The translations under genes and the position numbers were made by a program. Under the pieces are notes generated by a model, which worked only from the letters and a program-made list of their open reading frames with translations, searched no databases and was not told where the DNA came from. Shown here piece by piece: positions 27,014 through 38,181 of a stretch of 58,882 nucleotides of DNA. Position 1 is the stretch's first letter. Each line of letters starts with the position of its first letter. The stretch spans positions 1 through 58,882 of the forward strand of contig CAIVDC010000045.1 in the NCBI GenBank assembly GCA_903904605.1. Direction: 5' to 3'. Source of the stretch: an uncultured Sterolibacterium sp. Lineage in GTDB: Bacteria; Pseudomonadota; Gammaproteobacteria; Burkholderiales; Rhodocyclaceae.

Positions 27014-29815
27014 GTGAATAAATCGACCCTGCCCATGCGACTCAAGGCTTCCGCGCTCGCGGTCGCCCTGGCAGTGCTGCCGCTCGCGGCTGACGCCGCC
27101 GGTTTGGGCAAGCTGACCGTACTTTCGGTGTTGGGACAGGCGCTACGCGCCGAACTCGACATTAGCGCCAGCCAGGATGAGCTTTCCTCCCTGTCGGCGC
27201 ACATGGCCGGGCCCGAGGCTTTCAAGCAGGCTGGCATCGAATATGTCCCGGCCTTGTCAGGAATACGTTTTAGCGTGGACAAGAGACCGGATGGCCAGCC
27301 TTTCCTGCGCCTGAGTTCCGAGCGTTCCATCAACGAACCGTTTCTCGACATGTTGGTGGAACTCAACTGGGCCTCCGGCCGTTTGGTACGGGAATATACT
27401 TTTCTGCTCGATCCGCCACAATTCCTGCAGAAACCGGTGGCAGTTCCCGCCGCGCCGCCCCCCGTGGCCAGGCGCGAAACGCAGCCGTCCTTGGTGGTCG
27501 CACCAAGCGCCGCCCCGTCCCCCGTTGCGAAAAAGGTCCAGCCGCCACCATCGTCCCAGCCGATCCGCGTTGCCGAAATGAAACCGGCGGTGCAGGAAGC
27601 GACCCGGGTCGTGAAGCGAGGCGATACCCTGAACAAAATAGCCCGCGAAGTCCAGCCTGAGGGCGTCAGTCTTGAGCAGGTGCTGGTCGCTTTGTTCAGC
27701 AGCAACCGGGATGCCTTTGAAGCCGGCAACATGAGCCGTTTGCAGGCCGGAAAGATTCTCACCATTCCCACAGCGGAGGCAGCCGCAAGCGTAAGCCAGA
27801 GCGAGGCAAAGAAGATCGTCGTTGCGCAATCCCTTGACTTCGACGCCTACCGCAAGAAGCTGGCCGGTGCCGCCGCCACAATGGCGCCGAAAGAGACTCC
27901 GGCGAGGCAATCCGCGAGTGGCAAGATCGTGCCCAGGATCGAGGACACTTCGCAGCTCAAGGCGGCGGGCAGTGACAGGCTCGAAGTATCCACATCGGGG
28001 TCGTCGAAGGACGCCAAAGCCGCTTCCGCCAAGACGGGAACCGGACGGCTGACGGCAATCGAAGAAGACTTGGTCGCACGCGACAAGGCACTCAAGGAAG
28101 CAAATAGCCGGATTGCAGAACTCGAAAAGAATCTCAACGATCTCAGAAAATTGGTCGAGCTGAAAAGCCAGGGTATGGCCGAACTGCAGAAGCAGGCGGA
28201 GACCCAGGCCGCCAAGCCGGCGGCTCCGGCGGTCGCGGAGATGAGCAAGTCGCCGCTTGCCGAGGCGTCCCCGGGCAAATCCTTAGAGCCGGCCAAACCT
28301 GCTGTCGCGGCGGTGCCCAAGACCGAGCCGGTTGAAAAGCCGATCGAACAGGCGCCGCCGAAGCCGCTGCCGGCTCCCAAGCCCCCGCTGGCGGCAAAAC
28401 CCGTCTTGCCGCCGCCACCCAGTTTCGCCGACGACAATCCTGCGCTCGTCTATGGCGGAGGCAGCGTCATTGCACTGCTCCTGGGTTATCTGGGTTTCTC
28501 GTCTTGGCGCAGGCGCCGCCTGGAAGCCGATTCTGCTCCGGCCAGCCGCATCGCCGAGCCCAATGTCCCCGCCCATTCGGTTTTTGGCGCCACCGGCGGG
28601 CAAAGCGTCGACACCAGCCAAAGCTCCCTGACCACCGACTTCAGCCAGTCCGGCATGGCGGCGATCGACAGCGACGAGGGCGTCGATCCGGTTGCCGAGG
28701 CCGATGTCTACATGGCCTACGGCCGCGATACCCAGGCCGAGGAAATCCTCCTCGAGGCGCTTAAGGCCGATCCGACGAGGCATGCGATCCAGCTCAAGTT
28801 GCTTGAGATTTACGCGGCGCGCAAGAGTCTCAAACAGTTCGCGACGGTTGCAGGCGAGCTCTACAAACAGACGGACGGAGTTGGTCCCGATTGGGAAAAG
28901 GCGGCGATATTGGTCCAGAAAATCGATCCGGAAAACCCTCTGTACGGGCACAAACCTGTCGCAGCCGAGCCGGAAGAGGTCAAGGAGGCTGCTAGCGAAC
29001 CAAAGGAACCGGCATTGTCCCTGCCGGCGGGCGAAGGGAGATTGACGCTGCCGGGCGAGTTGGCACAGATCTACGAGTCGATCGAAACCCAGCCCCTGGC
29101 CAGGCCGGGGTTTGCGTCCCCGGCGCCCGAGGAACTTCCCAGTGCGCTTGACTTCGATCTCGATCTCGGTATGCCCGAACCGGCTGCCGAGCCAGCTGCT
29201 GAGCCAGCTGCTGAGCCAGCGTTCAAGGCCTCGCCGCGGGAAACAACGGCGCGGGGGGACATGTCTCTTGATTTCGAACTCAGTCCCAGCGACAAGGAAT
29301 CGGATCCTGAATATGCCAGCATGAAGACGCTGGTCATGCCCAGCACCTTGGCAGAGCCCGAGGCCGAATCCCGGGTCGATATCGACCTCGATCTGTCCGC
29401 GCCGGCGGCTGATCAGGCGGTCGTTGCCGAAAATCCCATGGTGATCGAACTTTCAGGCGCTGACTCCGACGCCAAGGCGAGCCAACAACCCGACATCGAT
29501 TTTGCCGTGGACGAGGCCGCGGCCGAAGTGAAGCCGGCGCCTGCGACACCGCGGCCGGCGCTTCCAGTGGGTGTGGACTTCTCCAAGATCAGCCTCGATC
29601 TTGAGCCACTTCCCGCGGTCGAATCCGATGCTCCCGCCGGGCGTGGACCGGACGCCGTGGCGTCCGAGGAAGTGGTGACAAAGCTCGAACTGGCGCATGC
29701 CTATGAAGAAATGGGGGACAAGGAAGGTGCTCGCGAACTGCTCCTGGAAGTCTCCAAGGAGGGCAACGCCGACCAACAGGCTGTCGCTCGCGCCCGACTC
29801 GCCCAGCTCGTATAA
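27014..29815 (+). CDS. fimV: FimV-like peptidoglycan-binding pilus assembly/polarity protein
   Basis: A 933-residue inner-membrane protein related to Pseudomonas FimV, which supports type IV pilus assembly, twitching and pole organisation. In order: signal peptide (about 1-28), the conserved FimV N-terminal domain (29-135), a LysM domain (about 198-252, RVVKRGDTLNKIAREV), a coiled-coil segment (about 350-395), one membrane span (about 478-496, followed by RRRR), TPR-like repeats and a C-terminal FimV domain (about 880-933). Three copies of a 12-nt unit (PAAE) lie in the acidic linker. The start is GTG. It sits between asd and truA, its usual betaproteobacterial position. Confidence 0.93.
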   Translation: MNKSTLPMRLKASALAVALAVLPLAADAAGLGKLTVLSVLGQALRAELDISASQDELSSLSAHMAGPEAFKQAGIEYVPALSGIRFSVDKRPDGQPFLRLSSERSINEPFLDMLVELNWASGRLVREYTFLLDPPQFLQKPVAVPAAPPPVARRETQPSLVVAPSAAPSPVAKKVQPPPSSQPIRVAEMKPAVQEATRVVKRGDTLNKIAREVQPEGVSLEQVLVALFSSNRDAFEAGNMSRLQAGKILTIPTAEAAASVSQSEAKKIVVAQSLDFDAYRKKLAGAAATMAPKETPARQSASGKIVPRIEDTSQLKAAGSDRLEVSTSGSSKDAKAASAKTGTGRLTAIEEDLVARDKALKEANSRIAELEKNLNDLRKLVELKSQGMAELQKQAETQAAKPAAPAVAEMSKSPLAEASPGKSLEPAKPAVAAVPKTEPVEKPIEQAPPKPLPAPKPPLAAKPVLPPPPSFADDNPALVYGGGSVIALLLGYLGFSSWRRRRLEADSAPASRIAEPNVPAHSVFGATGGQSVDTSQSSLTTDFSQSGMAAIDSDEGVDPVAEADVYMAYGRDTQAEEILLEALKADPTRHAIQLKLLEIYAARKSLKQFATVAGELYKQTDGVGPDWEKAAILVQKIDPENPLYGHKPVAAEPEEVKEAASEPKEPALSLPAGEGRLTLPGELAQIYESIETQPLARPGFASPAPEELPSALDFDLDLGMPEPAAEPAAEPAAEPAFKASPRETTARGDMSLDFELSPSDKESDPEYASMKTLVMPSTLAEPEAESRVDIDLDLSAPAADQAVVAENPMVIELSGADSDAKASQQPDIDFAVDEAAAEVKPAPATPRPALPVGVDFSKISLDLEPLPAVESDAPAGRGPDAVASEEVVTKLELAHAYEEMGDKEGARELLLEVSKEGNADQQAVARARLAQLV
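29183..29218. repeat. three 12-nt tandem units inside fimV
   Basis: GCTGCCGAGCCA followed by two copies of GCTGCTGAGCCA encode repeated A-A-E-P in the acidic cytoplasmic linker. Near-identity of the copies suggests recent slippage. Confidence 0.7.
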
Positions 29816-29848
29816 GCCTGCTCCGGCAGGTCTGTGCGGAGGGGCATT

Positions 29849-30658
29849 ATGGCAAGGATAGCCCTCGGGCTCGAATATGACGGCGCAAAATTCCACGGTT
29901 GGCAGTCGCAACCCAACGGCAATACCGTTCAGGACAAGCTGGAGAGGGCATTGGCCGAGGTCGCCGGCGGACCGATGCGGGTCGTTTGCGCGGGCCGTAC
30001 CGATGCCGGTGTGCATGCGCTATGTCAGGTCGTGCACTTCGATACCTCGGCGCGGCGTCCGGACAGCGCCTGGGTGCGCGGCACCAACGCGCATCTTCCC
30101 GACCAAGTGGCGGTGCGCTGGGCGCAGACGGTCGACGCCGAATTCCACGCGCGCTTTGCCGCGCGCTCGCGCAGCTACCGCTATCTGCTTCACAACCACC
30201 CGGTACGACCGGCTCTGAACCACGGCAGGATGGGCTGGTTCCATCATCCTCTCGATGTCGATGAGATGCGCCGCGCCACCCTCCACCTCCTCGGTGAACA
30301 CGACTTTTCCGCCTTCCGGGCCGCCGAGTGCCAGGCCAAGTCTCCGGTGAAGACCATGCACCGGGCCGATGTCACCCGTATGGGGGACATGGTGGTGCTT
30401 GAATTCCGTGCCAACGCATTTCTTCACCACATGGTGCGCAATCTGGTCGGCGCGCTGGTCGCGGTGGGTCATGGCAAGCACCCGCACGGATGGGTTGCAG
30501 AAGTCCTGGCGGGGCGGGATCGCAGCCGCGGCGCTCCGACCTTTTCGCCTGCAGGCCTGTATTTCGCAGGGGCTGAATACGAATCGCGCTGGTGCTTGCC
30601 CGGCGAGGGCCGTATCATCGCGCCTTTGGCCGAAAGCCCATGCCCCGTACACGCATAA
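29849..30658 (+). CDS. truA: tRNA pseudouridine(38-40) synthase
   Basis: Isomerises uridines 38-40 of the anticodon arm. The 269-residue enzyme begins [22 protein letters not shown] and has the catalytic aspartate in [10 protein letters not shown] (about residues 49-58). GAGGGG precedes ATG 29849. The 3-prime end overlaps the trpF start by 19 nt. Confidence 0.98.
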   Translation: MARIALGLEYDGAKFHGWQSQPNGNTVQDKLERALAEVAGGPMRVVCAGRTDAGVHALCQVVHFDTSARRPDSAWVRGTNAHLPDQVAVRWAQTVDAEFHARFAARSRSYRYLLHNHPVRPALNHGRMGWFHHPLDVDEMRRATLHLLGEHDFSAFRAAECQAKSPVKTMHRADVTRMGDMVVLEFRANAFLHHMVRNLVGALVAVGHGKHPHGWVAEVLAGRDRSRGAPTFSPAGLYFAGAEYESRWCLPGEGRIIAPLAESPCPVHA

Positions 30659-31263
30659 AGATTTGCGGTATCACCCGCGAGGAAGATCTGAACAGCGCCG
30701 TCCTTCATGGTGCCGACGCGCTGGGTTTCGTCTTTTATCCACCCAGCGTGCGCTGCCTCGATGTGGCACTGGCCGCCAGACTGGTGCGTCTTGTGCCGCC
30801 CTTCGTGACCCCGGTCGGTCTTTTCGTGAATGAAGACGCCGCGGTCGTGCATCGTGTCCTCGAGGCCGTGTCGCTGCAGATGCTGCAGTTCCATGGCGAG
30901 GAGGACGAAGCCTATTGCGCGCAGTTCGGTTTGCCTTATATCAAGGCCGCACGCGTCAAGCCTGGCCTCGATTTGCTAGAATACGCCAGGTCGTTCCTGG
31001 GCGCGCGCGGCTTGCTCCTCGATGCGCATGTTGAAGGCTACGGAGGCGGGGGCAAGACCTTCGACTGGAGGTTGATCCCCAAGCACTTGCCGCTGCCGCT
31101 GATTCTGTCGGGCGGACTTCATGCCGGCAATATCGCGGCAGCACTGACCGCCATCAGGCCCTGGGCGGTAGATGTCAGCAGCGGCGTGGAGGCCGCCGGC
31201 GGCATCAAGGATGATAAAAAGATTGCCGAATTCATAGCCGGAGTGAGAAGTGCGGATGTCTGA
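30640..31263 (+). CDS. trpF: phosphoribosylanthranilate isomerase
   Basis: The third step of tryptophan synthesis from anthranilate, an Amadori rearrangement on a TIM barrel. The 207-residue protein opens [15 protein letters not shown] with the catalytic cysteine in KICGIT and ends with [11 protein letters not shown] and VDVSSGVE, which bind phosphate. It overlaps truA by 19 nt and trpB by 8 nt, so the three genes are probably co-translated. Confidence 0.98.
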   Translation: MPRTRIKICGITREEDLNSAVLHGADALGFVFYPPSVRCLDVALAARLVRLVPPFVTPVGLFVNEDAAVVHRVLEAVSLQMLQFHGEEDEAYCAQFGLPYIKAARVKPGLDLLEYARSFLGARGLLLDAHVEGYGGGGKTFDWRLIPKHLPLPLILSGGLHAGNIAAALTAIRPWAVDVSSGVEAAGGIKDDKKIAEFIAGVRSADV

Positions 31264-32464
31264 CTTCCCCTACAACCTGCCCGATGCCCGTGGCCACTTC
31301 GGTCCCTACGGCGGCAGTTTCGTCGCCGAGACGCTGGTGCCGGCACTGGCCGAACTCACTGCGGCGTATGCGGCGGCGCGGCTGGACCCGGGGTTCTCGG
31401 CGGAGTTCGCGTACGAGCTCAAACATTATGTCGGCCGGCCCAGCCCCATTTACCACGCCAAGCGCTGGTCGGGACTGCTCGGCGGCGCGCAGATCTACCT
31501 GAAGCGCGAGGATCTCAACCATACCGGCGCCCACAAGGTGAACAACTGCATCGGCCAGGCCATGCTGGCACGACGCATGGGCAAACCGCGGGTGATTGCG
31601 GAAACGGGCGCGGGACAGCACGGCGTGGCCACGGCCACGGTGGCGGCAAGATACGGCATGGAATGCGTCGTCTACATGGGCTCGGAAGACATCAAGCGCC
31701 AGGCCGCCAACGTCTACCGGATGAAACTTCTCGGCGCTACCGTGGTGCCGGTGGAGAGCGGGTCCAAGACTCTCAAGGATGCGTTGAACGAAGCGATGCG
31801 CGACTGGGTCACCAATGTCGGCAATACCTTCTACATCATCGGCACAGTCGCCGGACCGCATCCCTATCCGATGATGGTGCGCGACTTCCAGTCGGTGATC
31901 GGCACGGAATGCAAGGTCCAGATGCCGGAAATGATCGGCCGGCAGCCTGACGCCGTGATCGCCTGCGTCGGCGGCGGCTCGAACGCCATGGGCATCTTCT
32001 ACCCCTACATCGACGTTGCCGGCGTCAAGCTGATCGGTGTCGAGGCGGCCGGTCACGGCCTGGACACAGGCCGGCATGCCGCGCCTTTGACCGCCAACAG
32101 TCCGGTCGGCGTTCTTCATGGCAACCGCACCTATCTGATGCAGGACGAGCATGGCCAGATCATCGAGACGCACTCGATCTCCGCCGGCCTCGACTACCCC
32201 GGCGTCGGCCCCGAGCATGCCTGGCTCAAGGACATCCACCGCGCCGAGTATGTGGCGGTGACTGACAATGAGGCACTGCAAGCCTTCCACGACCTGTGCC
32301 GTTTCGAGGGCATCATCCCGGCGCTCGAGTCGGCGCATGCTCTGGCCTACGCCGCAAAGCTAGCGCCCACTCTGGCTCAGGACAAAGTGCTGCTGGTCAA
32401 TTTGTCCGGTCGCGGCGACAAGGACATGCATACCGTCACTGAAAAATCCGGGATGCTCGTCTGA
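31256..32464 (+). CDS. trpB: tryptophan synthase beta chain
   Basis: Condenses indole with serine using pyridoxal phosphate. The 402-residue product has the PLP lysine K94 in [10 protein letters not shown] and the phosphate-binding GGGSNAMG. I start at ATG 31256 (SDFPYNLPD); a GTG two codons earlier is also in frame. Its partner trpA follows after 2 nt. Confidence 0.98.
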   Translation: MSDFPYNLPDARGHFGPYGGSFVAETLVPALAELTAAYAAARLDPGFSAEFAYELKHYVGRPSPIYHAKRWSGLLGGAQIYLKREDLNHTGAHKVNNCIGQAMLARRMGKPRVIAETGAGQHGVATATVAARYGMECVVYMGSEDIKRQAANVYRMKLLGATVVPVESGSKTLKDALNEAMRDWVTNVGNTFYIIGTVAGPHPYPMMVRDFQSVIGTECKVQMPEMIGRQPDAVIACVGGGSNAMGIFYPYIDVAGVKLIGVEAAGHGLDTGRHAAPLTANSPVGVLHGNRTYLMQDEHGQIIETHSISAGLDYPGVGPEHAWLKDIHRAEYVAVTDNEALQAFHDLCRFEGIIPALESAHALAYAAKLAPTLAQDKVLLVNLSGRGDKDMHTVTEKSGMLV

Positions 32465-32466
32465 TC

Positions 32467-33285
32467 ATGTCGCGAATCGCAGCCACATTCGAAAAACTCA
32501 AGCCGCTGCGACGCTGCGCGCTGATTCCCTTCATCACCGCCGGCGACCCCGATCCCGAATTGACGCTGCCCCTAATGCGGGCGCTGGTCGAGGGCGGCGC
32601 CGATATCATCGAGTTGGGCGTACCTTTCTCCGACCCCATGGCCGACGGCCCGACAATACAGCGGGCAAGCGAGCGCGCCCTGAAGCACGGCATGAGCCTC
32701 AAGGGCGTGCTCGACATCGTGCGCCGCTTCCGCATTGAGAATGCCGCCACGCCGGTCGTCCTGATGGGTTACGCCAATCCGGTCGAGGCCTACGGCAAAG
32801 GCTTTGCCCATGACGCCCGGGCCGCTGGCGTCGATGGCGTTTTGATCGTCGATTACCCGCCGGAGGAGTGCGTCGAGTTTGCCGCCGAATTGCACAAAGC
32901 CGAGATCGATCCGATATTCCTGCTGGCGCCGACCTCGGTAGACCGGCGCTTCGGCGAAGTGGCCGCGATCGGCAGCGGCTACATCTACTATGTCTCCCTG
33001 AAAGGCGTGACCGGTGCCGGTCAGCTTGACTTCGCGGAAGTCGCACGGCGCATCCCCGAGATCCGCCAGAAGGTCGGCATGCCGGTCGGCGTCGGCTTCG
33101 GCATCCGCGACGCGGAGAGCGCCGCGAAGATCGCGGTGGTTGCCGATGCGGTGGTGATCGGCAGTCGCATCATCGAGGAAATCGAAAGTTCCTCGCGGGC
33201 TGAGGCGCCATCGAAGGTGGCCAAGTTCATGAACGAGATCCGGACGGCAATCGATGCCGCGAGAGATGGGGGGCGGGTACCATGA
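32467..33285 (+). CDS. trpA: tryptophan synthase alpha chain
   Basis: Cleaves indole-3-glycerol phosphate to indole, passed to TrpB by the internal channel. The 272-residue barrel carries the catalytic Glu in [17 protein letters not shown] and the GVTGAG phosphate loop. Its stop overlaps the accD start (ATGA). Confidence 0.98.
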   Translation: MSRIAATFEKLKPLRRCALIPFITAGDPDPELTLPLMRALVEGGADIIELGVPFSDPMADGPTIQRASERALKHGMSLKGVLDIVRRFRIENAATPVVLMGYANPVEAYGKGFAHDARAAGVDGVLIVDYPPEECVEFAAELHKAEIDPIFLLAPTSVDRRFGEVAAIGSGYIYYVSLKGVTGAGQLDFAEVARRIPEIRQKVGMPVGVGFGIRDAESAAKIAVVADAVVIGSRIIEEIESSSRAEAPSKVAKFMNEIRTAIDAARDGGRVP

Positions 33286-34145
33286 GCTGGCTTCAGAAAC
33301 TCCTGCCGCCGAAAATCAAGCGCGCCGAAGGGGCGCACAAATCGGTTCCTGAGGGCTTGTGGTGCAAATGTCCTGCCTGCGAGGCGGTGCTGTACAGCTC
33401 AGACCTCGAAGCCAATCAGGGTGTCTGCCCCAAGTGCGGCCATCATCATCGACTCCGGGCGCGACTGCGGCTCGATCTTCTGCTCGACCCCGAGGGACGC
33501 TTCGAGATCGGCGCCGAGGTGATTCCGGTCGATGCGCTGAAGTTCAAGGACAGCAAGCGCTATCCCGACCGCCTCCTCGCTGCCCAGGCGGATACAGGCG
33601 AATCGGATGCGCTGGTGGTGATGCAGGGTGCGATCAAGACATTGCCGCTGGTGATCGCGTGTTTCGAATTCGAATTCATGGGGGGATCGATGGGCTCGGT
33701 GGTCGGCGAGCGCTTCGTGCGCGGCGTCAATTGCGCAATAGAAAGCCAACTGCCGTTTGTCTGCATTACCTCCTCGGGCGGCGCGCGCATGCAGGAAGGG
33801 CTTTTCTCGCTGATGCAGATGGCCAAAACCACCGCTGCGGTTTCACTCCTGGCGAAGCACCAGTTGCCTTTCATCACCCTGCTCACCGATCCGACCATGG
33901 GTGGAGTTTCGGCCAGCTTCGCCTTCGTCGGCGATGTGGTGATCGCAGAGCCGGGTGCGCTGATCGGTTTTGCCGGCCCTCGCGTGATCGAGCAGACGGT
34001 GCGCGAGACGCTGCCCGAAGGCTTTCAGCGCGCCGAGTTCCTCCTCGAAAAAGGTGCCATCGACATGATCGTCGATCGACGCGAGCTGCGCGACAGGCTT
34101 GCATCCTTGCTCTGCCTGCTGCAACGCATCCCCGCGGTGCAATAG
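33282..34145 (+). CDS. accD: acetyl-CoA carboxylase carboxyltransferase subunit beta
   Basis: Together with AccA it transfers the carboxyl group to acetyl-CoA, the first step of fatty acid synthesis. The 287-residue protein has the N-terminal four-cysteine zinc ribbon (CPAC and CPKC, about residues 28-50) and the crotonase-fold core with [11 protein letters not shown]. It overlaps trpA by 4 nt, the common trpA-accD-folC order. Confidence 0.98.
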   Translation: MSWLQKLLPPKIKRAEGAHKSVPEGLWCKCPACEAVLYSSDLEANQGVCPKCGHHHRLRARLRLDLLLDPEGRFEIGAEVIPVDALKFKDSKRYPDRLLAAQADTGESDALVVMQGAIKTLPLVIACFEFEFMGGSMGSVVGERFVRGVNCAIESQLPFVCITSSGGARMQEGLFSLMQMAKTTAAVSLLAKHQLPFITLLTDPTMGGVSASFAFVGDVVIAEPGALIGFAGPRVIEQTVRETLPEGFQRAEFLLEKGAIDMIVDRRELRDRLASLLCLLQRIPAVQ

Positions 34146-35429
34146 TTGCCTGAATCGCTGACCGGCTGGCTCGCTCGGCTCGAGGCGAGGCACCCGCAGG
34201 GGGCGGCGGGGATCGAACTGGGACTTCCCCGGGTCGAGGCCGTGAAAGTGCAGCTCGGTGTGACGCAAACCGTTCCCGTCATTACCGTCGCCGGCACCAA
34301 CGGCAAGGGTTCGACCTGTGCCATGCTCGATTGCATTCTCGGCGCTGCAGGTTATCGAGTAGGGCTCTACACATCTCCCCATCTGCTCGCCTACAATGAA
34401 CGTGTCAGAGTGGCTGGTGTCGCCGTCAGCGATGCCGCTCTATGCACGGCCTTTGCCCGGGTGGAAGCCGCAAGGCAGACGGCAGGAGAGGTGAACCTTA
34501 CCTATTTCGAATTCGGTACGCTGGCGGCGTGGCAATGCTTCGCCCAGGAGCAGGTGGACGTCGTTATTCTCGAAGTCGGTCTGGGAGGGCGGCTGGACGC
34601 GGTCAACTGCTTTGACGCCGACTGCGCCATCGTCACCTGTGTCGACCTTGACCATACCGAGTATTTAGGCAACTCGCGCGAAGAAATCGGCTTGGAGAAG
34701 GCCGGTGTTTTCCGTGCCGGGCGGCCTGCGATCTGCTGCGAGCTGTCGCCGCCGCAAAGCCTCGTTGCCCACGCGGCGGCGATAGGCGCGGAGTTGCAGC
34801 TGCTGGGCCGCGACTTCGGCTACCAGCGCCAGGAAGGGCAATGGCAATACTGGAGCCGGGCCGGCCGCCGCAGCGGCCTGGCCTATCCCGCCTTGCACGG
34901 CGTACACCAACTGCGCAACGCCGGCGGCGCACTGGCGGCGCTGGAGGCGTTGGAAGAGCGCCTGCCGGTGGCGATGCAGGACGTCCGCCGAGGCTTGTCC
35001 GAAGTCGAATTGCCGGGGCGTTTCCAGGTACTCGCGGGGCGGCCGACGATCGTGCTCGACGTCGCCCACAATCCGCAGGCGGCGCGTGCGCTCAGCGATA
35101 ACCTCGGCAACATGGCCTACCATCCGGAGACCTGGGCGGTGTTCGGCATGCTGCGCGACAAGGATATCCGGGCCGTGGTGAGCGCGATCAAGGACCGCGT
35201 AACGCGCTGGCTGCCCTGTTCCCTGCCGGGGCCGCGTGCCGCCGGTGCCGCCGAACTGGCGCAGATCCTCAGGGAAATGGGCATCGCAGAGCTCTTGCCG
35301 CAGTTCGATGCGCCCTCCGCCGCTTTCCTTCACGCGCGAGTGAATGCCAACGAAAGTGATAGAATTATCGTCTTCGGATCCTTTCTTACGGTTGCGGATG
35401 TCCTGCGCGAGTTGGCGCGAAAGGCGTGA
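34146..35429 (+). CDS. folC: bifunctional folylpolyglutamate/dihydrofolate synthase
   Basis: Adds glutamate to folates and makes dihydrofolate from dihydropteroate. The 427-residue product has the P-loop GTNGKGST (50-57) and the Mur-ligase-like LDVAHNPQAA near residue 300. The frame opens with TTG at 34146, directly after the accD stop with no gap; no ATG in this frame precedes residue 60, so the rare TTG start is needed to keep the conserved N-terminus. Confidence 0.95.
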   Translation: MPESLTGWLARLEARHPQGAAGIELGLPRVEAVKVQLGVTQTVPVITVAGTNGKGSTCAMLDCILGAAGYRVGLYTSPHLLAYNERVRVAGVAVSDAALCTAFARVEAARQTAGEVNLTYFEFGTLAAWQCFAQEQVDVVILEVGLGGRLDAVNCFDADCAIVTCVDLDHTEYLGNSREEIGLEKAGVFRAGRPAICCELSPPQSLVAHAAAIGAELQLLGRDFGYQRQEGQWQYWSRAGRRSGLAYPALHGVHQLRNAGGALAALEALEERLPVAMQDVRRGLSEVELPGRFQVLAGRPTIVLDVAHNPQAARALSDNLGNMAYHPETWAVFGMLRDKDIRAVVSAIKDRVTRWLPCSLPGPRAAGAAELAQILREMGIAELLPQFDAPSAAFLHARVNANESDRIIVFGSFLTVADVLRELARKA

Positions 35430-35434
35430 AATCC

Positions 35435-36094
35435 ATGGCGGAAATCGACCCGGCGCAAGACGGGCAACTGGAACTCAAGAAGCGTGCGAGGCGCCGTCTC
35501 GTCGGTGCCGTGGCGCTGGCGTTGCTCGCCGTCATCGTGCTGCCCATGGTGATGGACCAGGAGCCCAAGCCGCTCAATCAGGATATCCAGATCCGCATCC
35601 CGAGCCAGGAGGCCGGAGGGCCTCCGCTGAGTGCCGTTGCCGCGCCACAGCCGGTCGCCCCAAAGCCCGCAACACCTCCGGCCGCCGCAACTGCCCCGTC
35701 CATCCGACCTGCCTCGCCTGAGAAGAAGTCGGAACCGCTGCCACTGCCCCAGCCGGTCAATCCGGTCGATCAGGCCAAGCCGACCACACCGGAGGTTAGA
35801 TCGCCCGCGCCCGAGGTTAAGGCGGATGCCGCTAAGCCTGAAGCGTTGCATGATCAGTGGGTAGTGCAATTGGGTGCCTACCAGGACTCGGGCAACGTGA
35901 AGAATTTGTTGGCCAAAATAAAGGCGCTTGGCTACCCTTCGTACACTGAAAGAATTGATACCGCGCTGGGTCCGCGGACGCGCGTTCGCTGCGGTCCGTT
36001 CGCGACGCGCGCGGCGGCGGAAAAGGCCCAGGTGCGGCTGAAGAAGATCAGTGCGGGCGGGCCGCAGGGTGGCATCGTTGCGCAGAAGCAGTAA
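35435..36094 (+). CDS. SPOR-domain membrane protein (DedD-like)
   Basis: A 219-residue protein with a cytoplasmic N-terminus, one membrane span (about 24-42), a long proline-rich periplasmic linker and a C-terminal SPOR domain (about 145-215, WVVQLGAYQDSGNVKNLLAKI) that binds denuded septal peptidoglycan. Such proteins take part in cell division. ATG 35435 is preferred over a GTG nine bases earlier that overlaps folC. The position between folC and cvpA matches dedD in other proteobacteria. Confidence 0.9.
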   Translation: MAEIDPAQDGQLELKKRARRRLVGAVALALLAVIVLPMVMDQEPKPLNQDIQIRIPSQEAGGPPLSAVAAPQPVAPKPATPPAAATAPSIRPASPEKKSEPLPLPQPVNPVDQAKPTTPEVRSPAPEVKADAAKPEALHDQWVVQLGAYQDSGNVKNLLAKIKALGYPSYTERIDTALGPRTRVRCGPFATRAAAEKAQVRLKKISAGGPQGGIVAQKQ

Positions 36095-36100
36095 GGGTGC

Positions 36101-36598
36101 ATGACCGGTTTCGATCACGCCGTGCTGGCGGTGATTGCCTTGTCGGCCGTGTTCGGTCTGTGGCGCGGCGTGGTGAGCGAGATTCTCGGCTTGCTGGCCT
36201 GGCTGGCGGCTTTTCTCGCGGCGAGGGCGTGGGGCCAGGTCGTGGCGGACATGTTGCGCCCTTGGCTTGCCGAGCCGCAATGGCGGATGGTTGCCGGTTT
36301 TGTCGCGGTGTTCCTGATGACCCTGCTGGTCTTCTCGGCAGCACGTTTCCTGATTTCGCGCCTTTTGCATGCAGTCGGCCTGGGGTTTGCGGATCGTTTC
36401 CTCGGCGCCTTGTTTGGCATCTTGCGAGGCGTCTTGGTGGCTTTGGCGGTTGTTCTGGTTTGCGGCATGTCTGACCTGCCCAGGCAGCCCTGGTGGCGGG
36501 AAGCCTGGCTAGCGCCGCCGATGGAAACAGCGGTGCTCGCAGCCAGGCCTTGGTTGCCGCGGACGGTGGCGCAACGGATTCGTTACAGTTACAGATAG
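36101..36598 (+). CDS. cvpA: CvpA family inner-membrane protein
   Basis: A 165-residue protein with four membrane segments, matching CvpA from its start ([28 protein letters not shown]). CvpA is known for colicin V production and envelope homeostasis in E. coli; its biochemical role is unclear. It lies 6 nt after the SPOR gene and 10 nt before purF, the classic cvpA-purF pair. Confidence 0.93.
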   Translation: MTGFDHAVLAVIALSAVFGLWRGVVSEILGLLAWLAAFLAARAWGQVVADMLRPWLAEPQWRMVAGFVAVFLMTLLVFSAARFLISRLLHAVGLGFADRFLGALFGILRGVLVALAVVLVCGMSDLPRQPWWREAWLAPPMETAVLAARPWLPRTVAQRIRYSYR

Positions 36599-36608
36599 GT
36601 GGAGTTTT

Positions 36609-38132
36609 ATGTGCGGAATAATTGGGGTCGTCGCGACAACAGCCGTCAATCAACTGCTCTACGACGGACTGCAAGTGCTCCAACACAGGGGGCAGGACGC
36701 CGCCGGCATCGCTACCGCCGACGGGGGGCGCTTCCATATGCACAAGGGACCCGGCCTGGTGCGGGATGTTTTCCGCACCCGCAACATGTTGAACCTTGTG
36801 GGCAATTGGGGCATCGGCCATTGCCGCTACCCGACTGCCGGCTCAGCCTACAACGCCGCGGAGGCGCAGCCTTTCTACGTAAACTCGCCTTTCGGCCTGA
36901 CTCTGGCGCACAACGGCAACCTTACCAATACCGCGCAACTCAAGCAGGACATATTCCTTCAGGATCTGCGCCACATCAACACCAATTCAGATTCCGAGGT
37001 TCTGCTCAATGTGCTGGCGCACGAACTGCAGGCCGCGTCGACCAAATACCAGGTCGATGCCGAGACCATCTTCAAGGCCGTGGCCGGAGTCCATCGCCGC
37101 GTGCGCGGTGCTTATGCCGTGGTGGCGATGATCTCGGGCTACGGCCTGCTCGCCTTCCGCGATCCCTACGGCATCCGTCCGCTGATCATCGGCAAGAGCG
37201 AGACGGACGCCGGCTGCGATTATCTGGTGGCCTCGGAGAGCGTCGCCATCGATACCCTCGGCTTCAAGATCTTACGCGACGTGGCGCCGGGGGAAGCGGT
37301 GCTGATCGACACTCAAGGCAACTTCGTGAGCCGCCAATGCGCCGAGCGCACCATGCATGCGCCCTGCATCTTCGAGTTTGTCTATCTGGCCAGGCCAGAT
37401 TCGCTGATCGACGGCATCTCGGTGTATGAGACGAGGCTGAAAATGGGTGAATTCCTCGCCGAAAAGATCAAGCACACACAGCCGCATCTCGAGATCGACA
37501 CGGTGATGCCGATCCCCGATTCGAGCCGGCCGTCGGCCATGGAACTGGCCAAGCGCCTGAACCTTCCCTATCGCGAGGGCTTCGTCAAGAACCGCTATAT
37601 CGGCCGGACTTTCATAATGCCGGGACAGGCCACCCGGCGAAAGTCGGTGCGTCAGAAGCTGAATGCCATTGCCCAGGAATTCAAGGGCAAGAACGTACTC
37701 CTGGTCGACGACTCGATCGTGCGCGGTACCACCAGCCGGGAGATCGTCCAGATGGCGCGCGAAGCTGGCGCGCGCAAGGTCTATTTCGCCTCGGCGGCGC
37801 CGCCGGTGCGCTACGCCAACGTCTATGGCATCGACATGCCGAGCCGCTCCGAGCTGATCGCCTCAGACCGCAGCGACGAAGAAATCCGCCGCGAGATCGG
37901 CGCCGATGCCCTGATCTACCAGGATCTCGACGGTCTCAAGGCGGCGCTGCGCGCGGTCAATCCCAGCATCGGCTGCTATGAAACCTCTTGTTTCGACGGA
38001 CACTACATTACCGGCGACGTCACCGTCGAATATCTGTCGAGCATCGATTCGGCGCGCCGAGACGGTGCCGGCCATTCCGACGATGAAGGCGAGAACGCTC
38101 AGCTTGACCTCAATCTCGTGGCTTCGGAATGA
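36609..38132 (+). CDS. purF: amidophosphoribosyltransferase
   Basis: The first committed step of purine synthesis, moving the glutamine amide to PRPP. The 507-residue protein has the N-terminal nucleophile Cys2 (MCGIIGVV) and the PRPP-binding [13 protein letters not shown] at about residue 362. The TGG-AG before ATG 36609 is a good ribosome site. Confidence 0.98.
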   Translation: MCGIIGVVATTAVNQLLYDGLQVLQHRGQDAAGIATADGGRFHMHKGPGLVRDVFRTRNMLNLVGNWGIGHCRYPTAGSAYNAAEAQPFYVNSPFGLTLAHNGNLTNTAQLKQDIFLQDLRHINTNSDSEVLLNVLAHELQAASTKYQVDAETIFKAVAGVHRRVRGAYAVVAMISGYGLLAFRDPYGIRPLIIGKSETDAGCDYLVASESVAIDTLGFKILRDVAPGEAVLIDTQGNFVSRQCAERTMHAPCIFEFVYLARPDSLIDGISVYETRLKMGEFLAEKIKHTQPHLEIDTVMPIPDSSRPSAMELAKRLNLPYREGFVKNRYIGRTFIMPGQATRRKSVRQKLNAIAQEFKGKNVLLVDDSIVRGTTSREIVQMAREAGARKVYFASAAPPVRYANVYGIDMPSRSELIASDRSDEEIRREIGADALIYQDLDGLKAALRAVNPSIGCYETSCFDGHYITGDVTVEYLSSIDSARRDGAGHSDDEGENAQLDLNLVASE

Positions 38133-38181
38133 TCTCCTAAGCCCGCATTAAGTCAGCCGACCACGGCACGGTTTATATATC

